In this document: positions 1-11,500 of the stretch, piece by piece
Layout of the letters: every line of letters begins with the position of its first letter
Numbering within the stretch: the stretch's first letter is position 1
Source: Sphingomonas suaedae
Lineage (GTDB): Bacteria > Pseudomonadota > Alphaproteobacteria > Sphingomonadales > Sphingomonadaceae
Length of the DNA stretch: 64,000 nt
Direction: 5' to 3'
Assembly (NCBI RefSeq): GCF_007833215.1
Contig: NZ_CP042239.1
Location: forward strand, 1,860,001 to 1,924,000
The notes under the pieces: generated by a model
The model's input: only the letters and a program-made list of their open reading frames with translations
The model's database searches: none
What the model was told of the DNA's origin: nothing
Position numbers and translations under genes: made by a program

Positions 1-1441
1 CTAGGACAATACAACTGTGGCCCGGATCACCGGGAGGAACAGGCACACCCTTGGCGACGATCAACGTCACCGAATGCCCGCCCCCCATGCTGGGCGGCAT
101 ATGGGCGATAGGCCGTACAATCTTAAACGCTCCCGTCGATGTGCGTTCGATCGCGCCCAATCCGAGCAATTGCGAAAGCCCCATCTGGCTGGGTAGAACT
201 TTGTACGGCTCGACAGATCCTTTCGCCACCACGCTGCGGGGATTGATGGCCACGAGTCCTCCCGGCCAGTACCTGGCAGCTTCGCTCCACATCTGCGCAT
301 CGAAGCCACGAGGCGGCGGCACCGAGCCGCTCTCTGCTCGCGCGATCTCACCGGATGGGAGTGACACGCGCTGGACAGAGTAGCTGCCAAAAATCCGGTC
401 CGGCGAGCGTCCAAGGGCTCGGCGAAGCGTTGCTGCTACGACTGTGGATTGCGAATCCGGCTTGTAGAAATACCGGGGGCAGTCGGGATCACCGATCGTC
501 ACCTGGCGAGCAGGAATGCCCACAACGCCAGATGCTGAGATACCAGCTTTGCTGCCGAGCGATGTGACGACCACGCGAGCCACGCGGCTAGTGGCACCCG
601 CGAAGCGCCAGACCATCGATTCATATGACGTAAGGACCAAGTAGAGCGGCTGAGATCCCGGTTCGATCGCTACGTCGATGATATTTGTTTCTTCATCCTG
701 CCCGCCAATCACAGCGGATGAAATGGCATCGCCCTCATAAGCACCGACTGCGATCAACTTTGCGTCGCCCGGCAACGCGGGTAATGCGCACGAGGGTGCG
801 GAGCGAGCAAGCTGTGCCTCTCGCACGCGAGGGGCTATCACGGAATACTCATCCGACGAGATTTTCTGATCCCCATCGGTATCGACTTTTGCGAAGGCGC
901 GTTCCGCCAACTCTCGCAATTCTCGCGGCGTGAGCTTTCCGTCCCCATCAGGATCGAGTTCGAGCATGCCGTCTAGCTGATGATGGACGTCGGAAAACCG
1001 ATTCAAGGCCGCAGCTTCAGCTACGGTAACTTTACCATCGCTGTTGGCATCGAAGCGATTTAGAAGTCGATCAATCTGGTTCGTGAGGGAGGCATTATCT
1101 TCTCGCGTCATCACCTGCTCGATCTCTGAGCGCGTTACTTCGAGATTGCCATCAAGATCGTGCCGGAGAACTTCTGCAACAGAAGTTGCTCGCGAATGGG
1201 CCTGCGCTAGCGCGCGAGTTAGCTTAATGTCGTCGCGATCAAGGCCGTCACCCTCGCGATCCGCTTGCCGCAGCCCACTCAATAGTTGGGCAACATATTG
1301 TTCCAACACTACGCCCGGGCGGAGCGGCTCCAACAGTATGGGCGGGGCCTCACGGTCCTCTGCCTGCTGGGTAAGCGCTGCAAAAGCAAGCCCACCTGCG
1401 CATACGGTCACTATCGCTGCAACAGAAGCCGCGGTCTTCAT
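1..1441 (-). CDS. Secreted EF-hand calcium-binding protein (partial, runs off left edge)
   Basis: An uninterrupted minus-strand frame starts at ATG 1441 and continues past base 1, about 480 residues in view with no stop. The start follows GAGGGG and opens with a signal peptide (MKTAASVAAIVTVCAGG, cleavage near AFA). Residues about 65-190 carry EF-hand loops: clear ones read DANSDGKVTVAE, DPDGDGKLTPRE and DTDGDQKISSDE, with two poorer ones before them (one is DLDGNLEVTRSE). The second half has no family I recognise; it contains YESMVWRF and a DPDCPRYFYKP stretch and looks like a folded beta-rich domain. Inference: exported calcium-binding protein, perhaps a sensor or surface protein. It lies left of the candidate attachment site near 1.9 kb, so it may belong to a different element from the rest of the window. 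The EF hands are certain, the role is not. Confidence 0.85.
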   Translation of the reverse strand, partial: MKTAASVAAIVTVCAGGLAFAALTQQAEDREAPPILLEPLRPGVVLEQYVAQLLSGLRQADREGDGLDRDDIKLTRALAQAHSRATSVAEVLRHDLDGNLEVTRSEIEQVMTREDNASLTNQIDRLLNRFDANSDGKVTVAEAAALNRFSDVHHQLDGMLELDPDGDGKLTPRELRELAERAFAKVDTDGDQKISSDEYSVIAPRVREAQLARSAPSCALPALPGDAKLIAVGAYEGDAISSAVIGGQDEETNIIDVAIEPGSQPLYLVLTSYESMVWRFAGATSRVARVVVTSLGSKAGISASGVVGIPARQVTIGDPDCPRYFYKPDSQSTVVAATLRRALGRSPDRIFGSYSVQRVSLPSGEIARAESGSVPPPRGFDAQMWSEAARYWPGGLVAINPRSVVAKGSVEPYKVLPSQMGLSQLLGLGAIERTSTGAFKIVRPIAHMPPSMGGGHSVTLIVAKGVPVPPGDPGHSCIVL

Positions 1442-2305
1442 GGTCACCCCTCTATTTGACGCACGTCTAGAGCCGTTCTCATAATGTGTTGTTGCAGGGA
1501 CCGGTTAATTTTGCCGAGCGGCTAACTGCCCGAGTGAGCCGCGCGAGCACGTCGCGGCGCCGGACTGCTATCCAAGCATCTACGGCCAATGACCAGACCG
1601 TCCGCTCTCCACCCAGTAACGGTCACGGCATGCCCTTCGGCGGCCGCCCGAAGCCGACTGGCGGCTTTCCCGCATTCCTAGCTAGGACCCGCCGCTCCGC
1701 AACCGGCCCAAGTCTTGCCGTTGGACAATGTTGCCCGCGCGTCATGCCCTCCCGTTCCTACCAGCGACGGCAGGTGAGCCGTCCCATTCTATCGCACAAT
1801 ATCCCTCAAAATTGATGGTATGTTTGATGGCATCATACTCACTGGAAGAACATTTATTATTAGATAACAAACACTTATATACCGCTTTCCGCTTCCCGTA
1901 GGGGTCACCATCGTCAAGCGAGAAATGGCGGAATACCGCCATTCTGGACGATCTGGTGAAAGCGGCTCCCACATTTTGTCCCACACTTTTTCGTCGCTCT
2001 AGTGGCATCCATTGGAATGCCCTCGGAGCTCATTGCGGTTTTTCATGGGAATGGACTTCAGAATCGGAGGTCATTCTATGGGCCGGTTGCAGAATGGCAG
2101 GTCTTGCGTAGCAACGGGTGATAGCGGCAGGTCGGCTTTCGATTAGAGTCTCGGGCGCCGACAGGCGTCGGAAAGTCGGCGGTGATCGAGCCCGCGGGCC
2201 CTGGGGCGATGGTCTATGGGGATTTGGGCGTCGGTCGGCTCTGAGTCATGGTCATAGACGAAGCCGCCGGCCGCGAAGCCGGGGCCACCGACCAGCCCCT
2301 CGGCA
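1442..2305. other. Intergenic stretch, no convincing gene
   Basis: No frame here has recognisable protein similarity. An AT-rich patch at about 1800-1890 holds the arm-like repeats and tRNA-3'-end-like sequence listed separately. An 88-codon minus-strand frame (1742-2008) overlaps that patch and is probably chance. The remainder up to the transposase relic looks like decayed mobile DNA. Confidence 0.5.
1812..1919 (+). repeat. Candidate integrative-element end / att site (copy 1)
   Basis: Two arm-like repeats, TTGATGGTAT (1812-1821) and TTTGATGGCAT (from 1823), lie one base apart in AT-rich DNA. About 75 bases later comes TTCCCGTAGGGGTCACCA (1893-1910), which reads as the 3' strand of a T-stem (CCCGT), an acceptor strand (AGGGGTC), a discriminator A and CCA of a tRNA gene; the upstream part of the tRNA is absent. 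A 24-base stretch (1896-1919) is identical to 50357-50380, where the same arm arrangement recurs. Arm repeats beside a duplicated tRNA 3' end are typical of P4-type integrase targets. No integrase gene lies next to it in the window. Confidence 0.55.
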
Positions 2306-2479
2306 ATGCAGCGCGCCACCGTCATCGACGCATACAATCATGGCCGCAGGCTCAAAACCCTGCGCGGCCTCACACCCTACGAATATGTCGGCCGCATCCG
2401 GATAGAAGATCTAGGGCGATCCAAAGTCAACCCGTACCCACTCCTCGGGACTAAACACCCAGAAATCTCAACATTTTGA
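2306..2479 (+). pseudogene. IS481-type transposase C-terminal relic
   Basis: The frame from ATG 2306 to TGA 2477-2479 gives 57 residues including AYNHGRRLKTLRGLTPYEYV, which matches the conserved C-terminal block of IS481-family (rve integrase core) transposases, usually written AYNFARRLKTL.GLTPYEY. The catalytic DDE region that should precede it is missing, and no upstream frame continues the similarity. The extreme C terminus diverges from the usual ending of the family. This is the tail of a transposase left by deletion, consistent with mobile DNA at this boundary. Confidence 0.7.
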
Positions 2480-2567
2480 TTTCGCAGGGAGACTCCTGGC
2501 AAATTTCAAAGCCGAGTGTTCAACAACAAAGCCCCATACCCATCTCGCTATTATCGGCAAAGGGTCG

Positions 2568-5500
2568 CTATTCGGGTTGTGGAAACGGCGAGACGCAATG
2601 CTTCAGCCGCAGCACCGGCCGCTGCAACGACGGATCGACCGACGAATAGAGGTCGATCCAGAAGCTCCAGCACCCGCCGGCCCGGACGGGATCGTTCTGC
2701 TTGTCCCATAGCTGCAGCCGCGCGCAGGTATCGGCGATGGTGGTGTCCGCGAACCCGAAGCCCGGCGTCTGGAGCACCGGCAGATAGGTCTCCAGCGCGG
2801 GCACGTCGGGCGGATTCCCGGGGGCGAGCTGATAGCCATAGCGCACGCCCATCGCGATCGCGCGGTCGCTCGCATCGCCGTCGAAGATCGTCGCGAAGGT
2901 CTGGTTGAGCGGGCAGGTCGCGGGGTCGTAGCTCCAGTCGCCGATCGGCAGCGCCGAGGCGACGTCGATGAACGGCACTACCGGCTGATAATAGCTGAGC
3001 ACCGGCGTGCGATAGATGAAGTCGGGCTGAGTCGCGGCGCCGGTGGGCCCCAGCAGCCGGGCGTTGCGCACCACCCAGGCCTTGGCGGTAGCGTTCTGAT
3101 AGGCGGCGACGGGCAGCCCGCCGAAGCGGAAATCGAAGCTGACGAGCGAGAAGGCGGGCACGCGCAATTTCTCGTCGGTCGGGAAGAGATAGCATTGCAG
3201 ATCGTCGCTCGGCTCGACCTGGCAGCTCGATGCCGGCGCGGGCGTGAGCGGCAGCGGCACTCCCTCGGGCGTGAAGCAGACGATGTCTGGCCAGCCGACC
3301 TGCCCGTCCTGCGGCTTTTGGGTACGGACCAGCGTGAGCGTCTCGTAATAGGTCGCGGTCGAATCGGCGCCGAGATCGACCGAGAAGCCATAGGTTTCGG
3401 GCACCGGCGCGCCCACCGCACGCGCGGCCGGGACCGCGTCCGCCATCTCGACCGGCGCCCAATGCTGATCCCAGGCCGCGGCGACGCCTTCGGCGCAGTC
3501 GGCGAAGCTCGACAAGGCATTGGCGAGCCGCGTCTGGTCCGCGGCGAGCTGCCAGGACGGCAATTCGGCGAGGATGTCGAGCAGCCCGGCGGCGTTCTCG
3601 CTATATTGCGCAAGCTGACCGAACAGATCGTCCTCGGCGATCGCGCGCGCCTGCATGGTCTCGGGTGGGCTGTTGAAGCTGAGCTCCATCTCGATCTGGT
3701 CCTGCTCGGCCGATTGGTGCCGCAGCGTGAAGCCATAGGACCAGAGCACCGCCTCTGCGACGCTGGCCGGCGCCTCCGCGGGCACCGCGCGATGATCGAG
3801 CAGCGTCGGCATTTGCGGATAGGTGCGCAGCGGCAGCGGCGTATCGGGGGTGCCCAGGGTGAAGGCGAGCGCGGGCGGCGATCCCGATGCGATCGGGGTG
3901 ACGAAGCTCAGCCAATCCGATCGCTGATAGCCGTCGAGCTCATCGGCGACGTTGAACTCCAGCTCGACCACCTGATAGTCGAGCGCCATCGCCAGGCTGC
4001 TGTGCGCCTCGACATCGGGGATCGAGACCAGGACGTTGACCAGCGAAGCCCCGTTTTCGAGCGAAATCTTGCCGTTGCTCAGCGTCGCCGCCTTCAACTC
4101 GGGATCCTCGCTCGACAGCGTCGCGACGGGCACGCCCGAGAAGCGCGCGGCGGGGCCGGTGAAGCTGGTGGTCGCGCTGGTGGCATATTGCATCACCGCC
4201 GCGGTGCGATAGCCCTGAGTCAGCGAGACGAGCAGCGACTGGCGCAGTGTCTCCGCCGCCGAATCGCGCTGGGAATCGTCGCCGCCCTGCCCGACCAGCA
4301 CTGCGTCCAGCCCCCGCGAAATCGCGCCGGCGAGCGTCTTCTTTGCCTCGATGATCCGCTGCAATGCCGAACTGCGCACCGCATAGCCGCCGGCGACATA
4401 GGTCGCGGTGAGCACATGCTCGACATCGGTGAGGAAACTCCGCGCCCAGAGTTCTAGATCGATCCCCTGGTAATTGGCGGTGAGCGTGCCGCTAAGCAGC
4501 CCGGTCGCGGGATCGAGCGTCGCGATCTCGACGTCCTGCCGCGCCACCAGCACGGTGGAGAGCGGCCGCAGCGCATAGCTGCGCGGCTGCGGCCCGCTCG
4601 TCCCGGGCACCGAGGCGACCGGCGGCGTTACCGAGACCTGCGCGATGCCGGTGCTCGAGAAATCCACCGCCCAGACGTCGGTGCCCGCCGAGCCCTGCTG
4701 CTCCTCGGCGAGCGTCTTGCCGGTCGCGACGCGCAGCGCCGGGATCGCCTGTTGCAGCTGGTCCGCGAAGCCGGTCAGCGTGGTCGCGCCGCCGTCGGGC
4801 TGCTCGCTCGGGCTTCCGGTGCGCGAGGCCGCGACAGCGGTGCGCGCGCGCACCGCCCCGGACGGATTCTCGAGAGTCCCCGCGAGTGACGGATCGACCA
4901 GCGCGGCGGCGCGCTCGACCTGCAGCCAGCAATGGATCGGGAAGATCACGTCGGGCCAGCGCCACGTCAGCGTGCCGCCCACGTCGATCGCCAGCGCCGC
5001 CTCCAGCACCGCGTCGGCCGGCGGAAGGCTCACTGCCGCACCGGCGGTCAGGAATCCGACTTCGGCATTGGCGAGCAGCAGATCGTCGATACTCGTCGTC
5101 ACCTTCGCCTGCGCGAAGCGATCGAGGATGGCGGTGATGCTGTCCGCCGCCGCGGTGGTCTGAGTCGCGACGCTCTGCGTCGAGGCGCGCAGTTCCAGCC
5201 CCGCGACGATCAGCCCCGGCGTGCCTGCGTTGGCGCCGACCAGCCCGGCGGCCGAAACGCCGAACCGCGCCGCCACATCGGCCGGAACGACGCCGGGCTG
5301 TCCCTCCGTCGCCGGACCGAGCCTGCCGGCGGGGCACAGCAGCAGCCCTCCGGCGGCGAGCACACCGGGGGTGCCCTCGATCGCCGCGACCAGCGCGTCG
5401 AGCGTCACCGGCGGCGAGAAGCGGTCGCACAGCGATTGGAAGCTGTCGCCCGCCTCGGTCTCTTCGCTCTGCCCGCCGACCGTCACCGTCACCCCCGGCG

Positions 5501-8500
5501 CGATCGTGCCCGGCAGCACCGCGTTCATCGTCGCCAGCTCGAGCGGGGTGAACGCGGGCAATGCCGTATCCGGCGGCCCAAGCCGCGGCGCGACCGCATC
5601 GAGCGTGTCGCCCTCCCGCAGCGTGTAGGAGCCATAGGGCGCGCCGCCGTCCGCCGGCCAGTCGCTCAGCCCCGGCACCGCGAGCTGCGGCGTCGCGGCC
5701 AGGGCGGCGGCGCCGTTATGGCGCAGCACATCGCCCGGAGTCACGCCAGCGTCGCCCGCGATGTCGCCCAGCACGCGGCCGTTCGGAATCGGCGTGGCGA
5801 CCGTCTGCAGGAACAACGAAGTCCCGTCGGGGAAAAGCGTCGGCGTGGCGATGTTGAGCGGCGCCAGTTCGGCGGGCGTCGCCCCCGCGCCGTTTTGCGC
5901 CAGCGTGTCAGTCGCGGTGAGCGTATAGGCGTCGCGCATCAGCGTTGCGCCAGCGCGGAACATGCCGGGCCGATCGGCATTGAGCGACACCACCATCGTA
6001 GCGTCGAACGGCAATCCCTGCCCGTTGAATACCGAGACCACGCCGTCCAGCGTGGCGTCGCTGCCCGGGCCCTCCGCGTCGATCTGCACCTGGATGCCGT
6101 TGCATTCGAAGATGAAGCCCGGCGTGAGCAGCGACGCGGTCGCCTTGTTGCGCGCCACCAGCCGATCGAGCGAGCAGCCCGCCAGGGCGAGCAGCGCGAG
6201 CACGTCGGGCGACGGATCGGGAACGGCGAGCGGGCGATCGGGGGTATTCAGCTCGGTGCCGGCATTGAGCGGCAGCGCGATATTGTCGGCATCCTGCAGC
6301 ACCGCGGCCGGATCGGCCGGGGGCACCGCCGCGGCGGCGAGCTGGGCCACGCTCTGGTTGGCGCGCAGCATCGCGACCTGCGGCAGCGCGAAACTTGGCC
6401 CCGCCAGGATCGCGTCGAGCGGCACCAGCGCGTTGGCGGTGCCGAGCCGCTCATAGGCGACGCCATAATGGGCGCACAGCGCGTCAATCGATTGCGGCGC
6501 GGAGGCGATGTAGCGCCGCCGCTCGGCCTGCCCGCGCACAAAGGCGTAGGCGCCGGTGGCGAGCGCGCGCAGCGGCGCCATCGGCACCGCCACCGCATCC
6601 GGATCAGCGCCCGGCGCCTGGCGCAGGCTGGTGAGCAACGCGGCCCCCACGTCGGGCTGGAGCATCTGGTAATAGACCGCGGCCCAGCGATCGCGCTCGC
6701 GCCCCGTCTTTTCGAGGACCGCGTCGCCGCCCTCCCCCGCCCCCGGCTGGCAGACCACGCCCTGCAGCGCGGCGCGCACCCGGAGCAGCGCCTGCCCCTG
6801 TTGCTGCGGGTCGATGAGCACCTGATAGCTGAGCGTCGTCGAGGGCCAGCTGCCCACGCCCACCAGCGGATCGGTATAGCCCACCGGCACGTCGACCGAG
6901 GCGACCAGCGCGTCTTCCGCGTCCGGCGCCGCGGCCTCGCCCGCCGCCGCCGAGGCGTTGCCCAGCACGTCGTGGAACCACAGCGACACGCGCGTCTGCG
7001 CCATCGTCCAGTCGGTGCCGCTGCTGGCGCCGGGGATGCCGGCATAGGGGCTCGCGCCGGGCGGGGGCAGCCCGGCCATGTCGACAAGCGGATTGGCCTT
7101 GGCGAAGCGGTGGATCGGCACCACGCGCATCAGGTTCCAGCTCGTCTCTTCGAGCGTGCCGTCGGCATCGGTCTTGACCGTCGGCCCCAGCGGCTGGCCC
7201 TCGTCGCTCGGCGCAAAGGCGGGCATGTCGGCGAGCTGATAGCCGATCAGGCTGTAAAGCGCGCGCAGCCGGGTCTGCGGATCGTCGGGCGGGCCCGACG
7301 AATCGGGGGTGTGCAGATCGAGCGTGAAGCCGACCTGACCCTGCGGGATCGAGGCCGAACGCACCAGCTCGGCCGGGTCGCTCGCTTCGGCGAACAGCGC
7401 CACCGATCCGGGATCGACGCCGTCGCCCACCACCGCGCAATTGTTGAACGCGAAGAGCTTGCGCACCGGCCAAGCCTTGCCCGAATCGACGCTCGATTGC
7501 GACGCGAGCTGGATGGCGACGGTCAGCACCGCGCGCCCGTCCTGATCGAAGATGCTCTGGGGGATCGGCTCGTCGCCGCCCTCGGCATGCAGCCAATAGC
7601 CCCCGCCGCCGACCACGCTGCCCTCCCACAACAGCGTCAGGAAGTCCGCGGCATCGCTCAGGGAAGCGAAATAGGGGCCAGCGCTGGGCTCCTCGGGCTC
7701 GACGAGCGCAACGCCCAGCGGCGGCGGACCGCTGTGCGTCTCGGTCGACAGATTCACCTTCACCAGGAAGGTGCCGGCCGGGGTCAGCGGGGTGGAGGTC
7801 AGCGCCGGCTGCGTTCCCGACGAGGCCGGGAGCTGCCATGCCAGGATCAGCGTCGCCGCCTCACCCGCCGGCGGAACGTGATAGCTGCCGTCGGCGAGCG
7901 GGATCGCCCCCAGATACTGGAGCAGATTGGCCAGCAGCTGCCGGTCGGCGGTGTCGGCGCCGAGCATCTCGACGATCGCCGGCGATCCCGGCACGCTGCG
8001 CACGTCGAAATCGATCAGCGTGCTCCAGGCATAGGCGCCGAGTTCCGCCGGCTGGGCGGAGGGCCCGGCCTGGGGGGCGATCTGCATCAGCGCGAAGCTC
8101 GAGGCGGTGCCGTCGTTGCCGCCCAGCCCGAGCAGGTCGGAGGGGAGCAGCCACAGGCTGGGCGCCGCCTCCGCGCTCGGCGTGCCGGGCAGCAGCGGCG
8201 CCACCGTCGTGCGCCAGACGATCGGCTGGGTCACGCCGTGACGCAGCTTCATCTCGCGATAGAGCTGGAGCGGCGCGATCGCCCCCTCGATCGCCGGCAC
8301 CAGCCCGGTGGCGGGGTAATTGTTCACCAGCTCGGCATGGCTGATCGAAAGCGTGATCGACTCCACCGCGTCGGCGAGCGCCAGCATCCCCTTCGGCGCG
8401 GGCGAGTGGGGGTCGAGCCGCGCAAGGCGGGGGTCGCGCGCGGCGGCGGGATAGGATGCCGCCAGCTCGGCCGGAGTCTCGCCGCTGGTGACACTGGTGG

Positions 8501-11500
8501 TGGCGAAACTCAGCCAGCCGCACGGCTGGCCCTTGCTCACCGTCACCGCGAGGGCGGGATCGACGATCTCGCCGCTTGGGGGCGGACCCGTCACTTGCTG
8601 GCCGACGAGATCGTAGAGCCCGGTCATCGGACCGGTGGCGTGATAGACGCCCCCGCTCTCGACCGGCGCCGGGATGCGCACGCCATAGAGCATGAAGCGC
8701 GCCGTCTGCGCGGCGATCTCGGCCTCGACGGCGGGATCGTGCAGCGCCGCCGACAGCGCGTCGAGCCCGATCGCCGGGACGCTCGGCACGGTCAGGCGAC
8801 GGTCGTCGTCGGTCGCGAGCAGCCCCGCTTCGTCGGCGACGCGACCGCCCAGGTCCTCGGCGGATAGGCCATAGCTCTGCGCGAGCGTCACCAGCGTCTG
8901 CCCGGCAACCGTGGTCACGCGCGCGCCGGGCACCAGCAGCGCGGCGAGCGGCACCAGGATATCCGCGCCCTCGACCAGCCCCACGAACGCCGCCTGCTGG
9001 CCCGACGTGTCTCCGAGCAGCAGCCGCAACCGGATATTAGCGAGCGTGTCGTCGGGTCGGACGATCAGCGCCGCATTGGCTGGCAGCGCCACCGCGCCGT
9101 CGGGCAGCGGCGTCGCATTGGCGGCGACCACCGCCGCGAGCCATGCCGCATAAGCGGGATCGAGTGCGCCGATCTGCGTCGCCGCCACCGCGCCCGCCAC
9201 GCTGTCGAGCGTGTCGCCGGGAAGCGTCTGCCAGGTGATCGGCGGGGGCGGCGGCGCGCTGCTGTCCTGATCGAAGGCAGAGGGCACCAGCAACGTCGCG
9301 GGAAGTGGACCGCTGACCGGGATCTGGCCCGGATTGAGCGCGGCGATCGCCTCGGCGTACCAGTCGGCGCCCGGCACCGCGGCTTCGGCGCGATAGCCCG
9401 ACAGCCGAACCCAATAGACCGCCGCAACCGTGGCGACCGGGAGCGCGAGCGGGTTGGCATAGGCGAACGCGGGCAGCGCCAGGCTCGCGCCGGGCCGCGC
9501 GATGCCGGTCGCGGCGAGCAGCGCTGTGTCGCCCAGCCAGGCGGCGGGGTCGACCGAGTAGCTTTGCGCGATCCCCGCGATCGTGCCGCCCGCGGGGATC
9601 GCGACCACCAGATCGCCCAGCGTGATCTGCTTGCCGTCCACCACCGCCCAGCCCGGATTGGCGGCGGCGATGCTCTGCGCGGTCACGCCCAGCGTGATCG
9701 CGATCGTGCCCCCCGGCGGCGTATCTGCGATCGCGGCGGCGATTCCCGGGTTGAGCGCGATCAGCTCGGCCGCCGCCATGCCCAGCGCCTCGGCGACCGA
9801 ATCGACGTCGTCGCCGGGCTGCACGACATAGGGTATTTGGGTGGTCGGGAAGGAGCCGGCGATGCTCGCCAGGCTGTCGGTGGCGGCCACGCTGTGCGGG
9901 AAGCCGCCGAGCAGCGTCACCGCCGATTGCGCGGCGGTGCGCGCGACCATCTGGCAATAGTCGCGGAACACGAAGCGGGCCATCGCCTCGGTGTCCTCGC
10001 CCGCGTCGCGCGCCGCCCGCATCCGCTGCTGCGGATCGGGGCGGGCATCGGGGGCGCGTGCGTCGAGGTCCGCGAAATAGGCCAGCACCTCGGCCTCATA
10101 GGTCGCATCGACCGGCTGATAGATCCAGAACTGGCGCTGGACCTGCTCGGGCGGCAGCTGGGGAGCGTCCCATTGCAGCGGCGGGATCATCGGGAAGACG
10201 GTCGCGTCGAGCACGGTCGTCACGCCCGGCGCCGCCGCCGCGAGCGTCAGATGGACATTGTGGTTGAAGAAGCCGTCGAGATTGTCCCAGGTGAAGCCCT
10301 GGCTCGCCGCCTCGGGCAGCGCCAGCTGCTCGACCAGTTCCTCCAGTGCGCCCAGCGTCACCACCGCGGCGGGATCGGTGATGCCGAGCGCGTAGAGCGA
10401 CCAGCGCAGCAGCCCCTCCGCCACCGCGCCGAAGCTGGTCGGTATGGCATCCTCGTCCAACGTGGCGCCGGCGCGCAGCCGGGCGCGTTTGCGCGCGGGC
10501 GCCACGCCGTCGCCGGGGGCGGTGGCTGCGTCGGCGACGAGCAGCATCGCGATGCGATAGTCGGGCTCGGCATTGGGCGGCGGCGGTCCCTCGCCGGTCC
10601 AGTCGACCGGCACGTTGGCGACGGTGAAGGCGGGAGTCAGCGTGAGCGTGCCGCTGCGGACCGCGCCGCCGGGGAAAACCGCCGCATCCTTGTCGAACAC
10701 CAGATGATAGACCGGATCGGCCGGTTCGGCGACGCCGGCGACCAGCCCGTCGCCGCGCGCGAACAGCGCCGCGGGCGGCGATGCCGTCGCGCGCGCCACC
10801 GTCGCCCCGCCGGTAGCCAGCAGTGCCCCGGCGGGATGGCCGAAGCGCTGCAGCCGATAGGCGTGCCGCGTGACTGCCTTGACGTGCGGCGGGCGTCGCC
10901 GCGCCGGGGCATAGGCATGCGTCAGCCGCGCCGCCTGGCTGCGCGTGCTCTCGCCGGGCAGCAGCGTCCAGGGCGTCGCGCTGCTGCTGCCGATCGTGAA
11001 CGACGCTTCGATCGTCAGGCCGAAGGAGAAGGATATTGATACGAAGAGGATCTTGACCTTGGCGTGGACCGAGACGCCGACGTCGAGTTCGATCAGCGTC
11101 GCCTGGTGCGCGGCCAGCGTCAGCGTGGCATAGGCGTGCGCCTCGACGCTGACCGAGACGCTGATCACCTTGAAATCGACCGACCCGTAGAGCTTGCCGA
11201 CGATCCCCGCGGTGCCGCGGCACCAGTAATAGAGCGCGTTGGGGCGCGCCGTGTCGCTGGGGTGGAACCAAGACAGGACGCCCTCGAAGATCACCACCAC
11301 GTCGACGTACAGCCCGGCCTTGAGCGGCCCCTTGTTGAAGGTGCGCCCGACGCCGATTTCCAGTCCCACTCCCAGCTCGATGACCGGGCTGAAGGTGCCG
11401 TTGCTGATCCGCGGAACGCGGTCCGAGGTCGATCCGTCGCGCACGCCGAAATAGATGCCGCCCCGCCCGTTAAATATTCCCGCTTCGACTCCGAACGAGA

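Noticed and set aside
1742..2008. 88-codon minus-strand frame across the AT-rich att-like patch
   Set aside because: It reads through the tRNA-end-like sequence and has no recognisable similarity; antisense reading of tRNA ends commonly gives such peptides.
4932..8867. 1311-codon plus-strand frame antisense to the giant gene
   Set aside because: Arg/His/Gly-rich composition with no domain pattern; it is a GC-driven shadow of the minus-strand gene. The same applies to long antisense frames at 11064-14393, 16750-19509 and 21018-26117.
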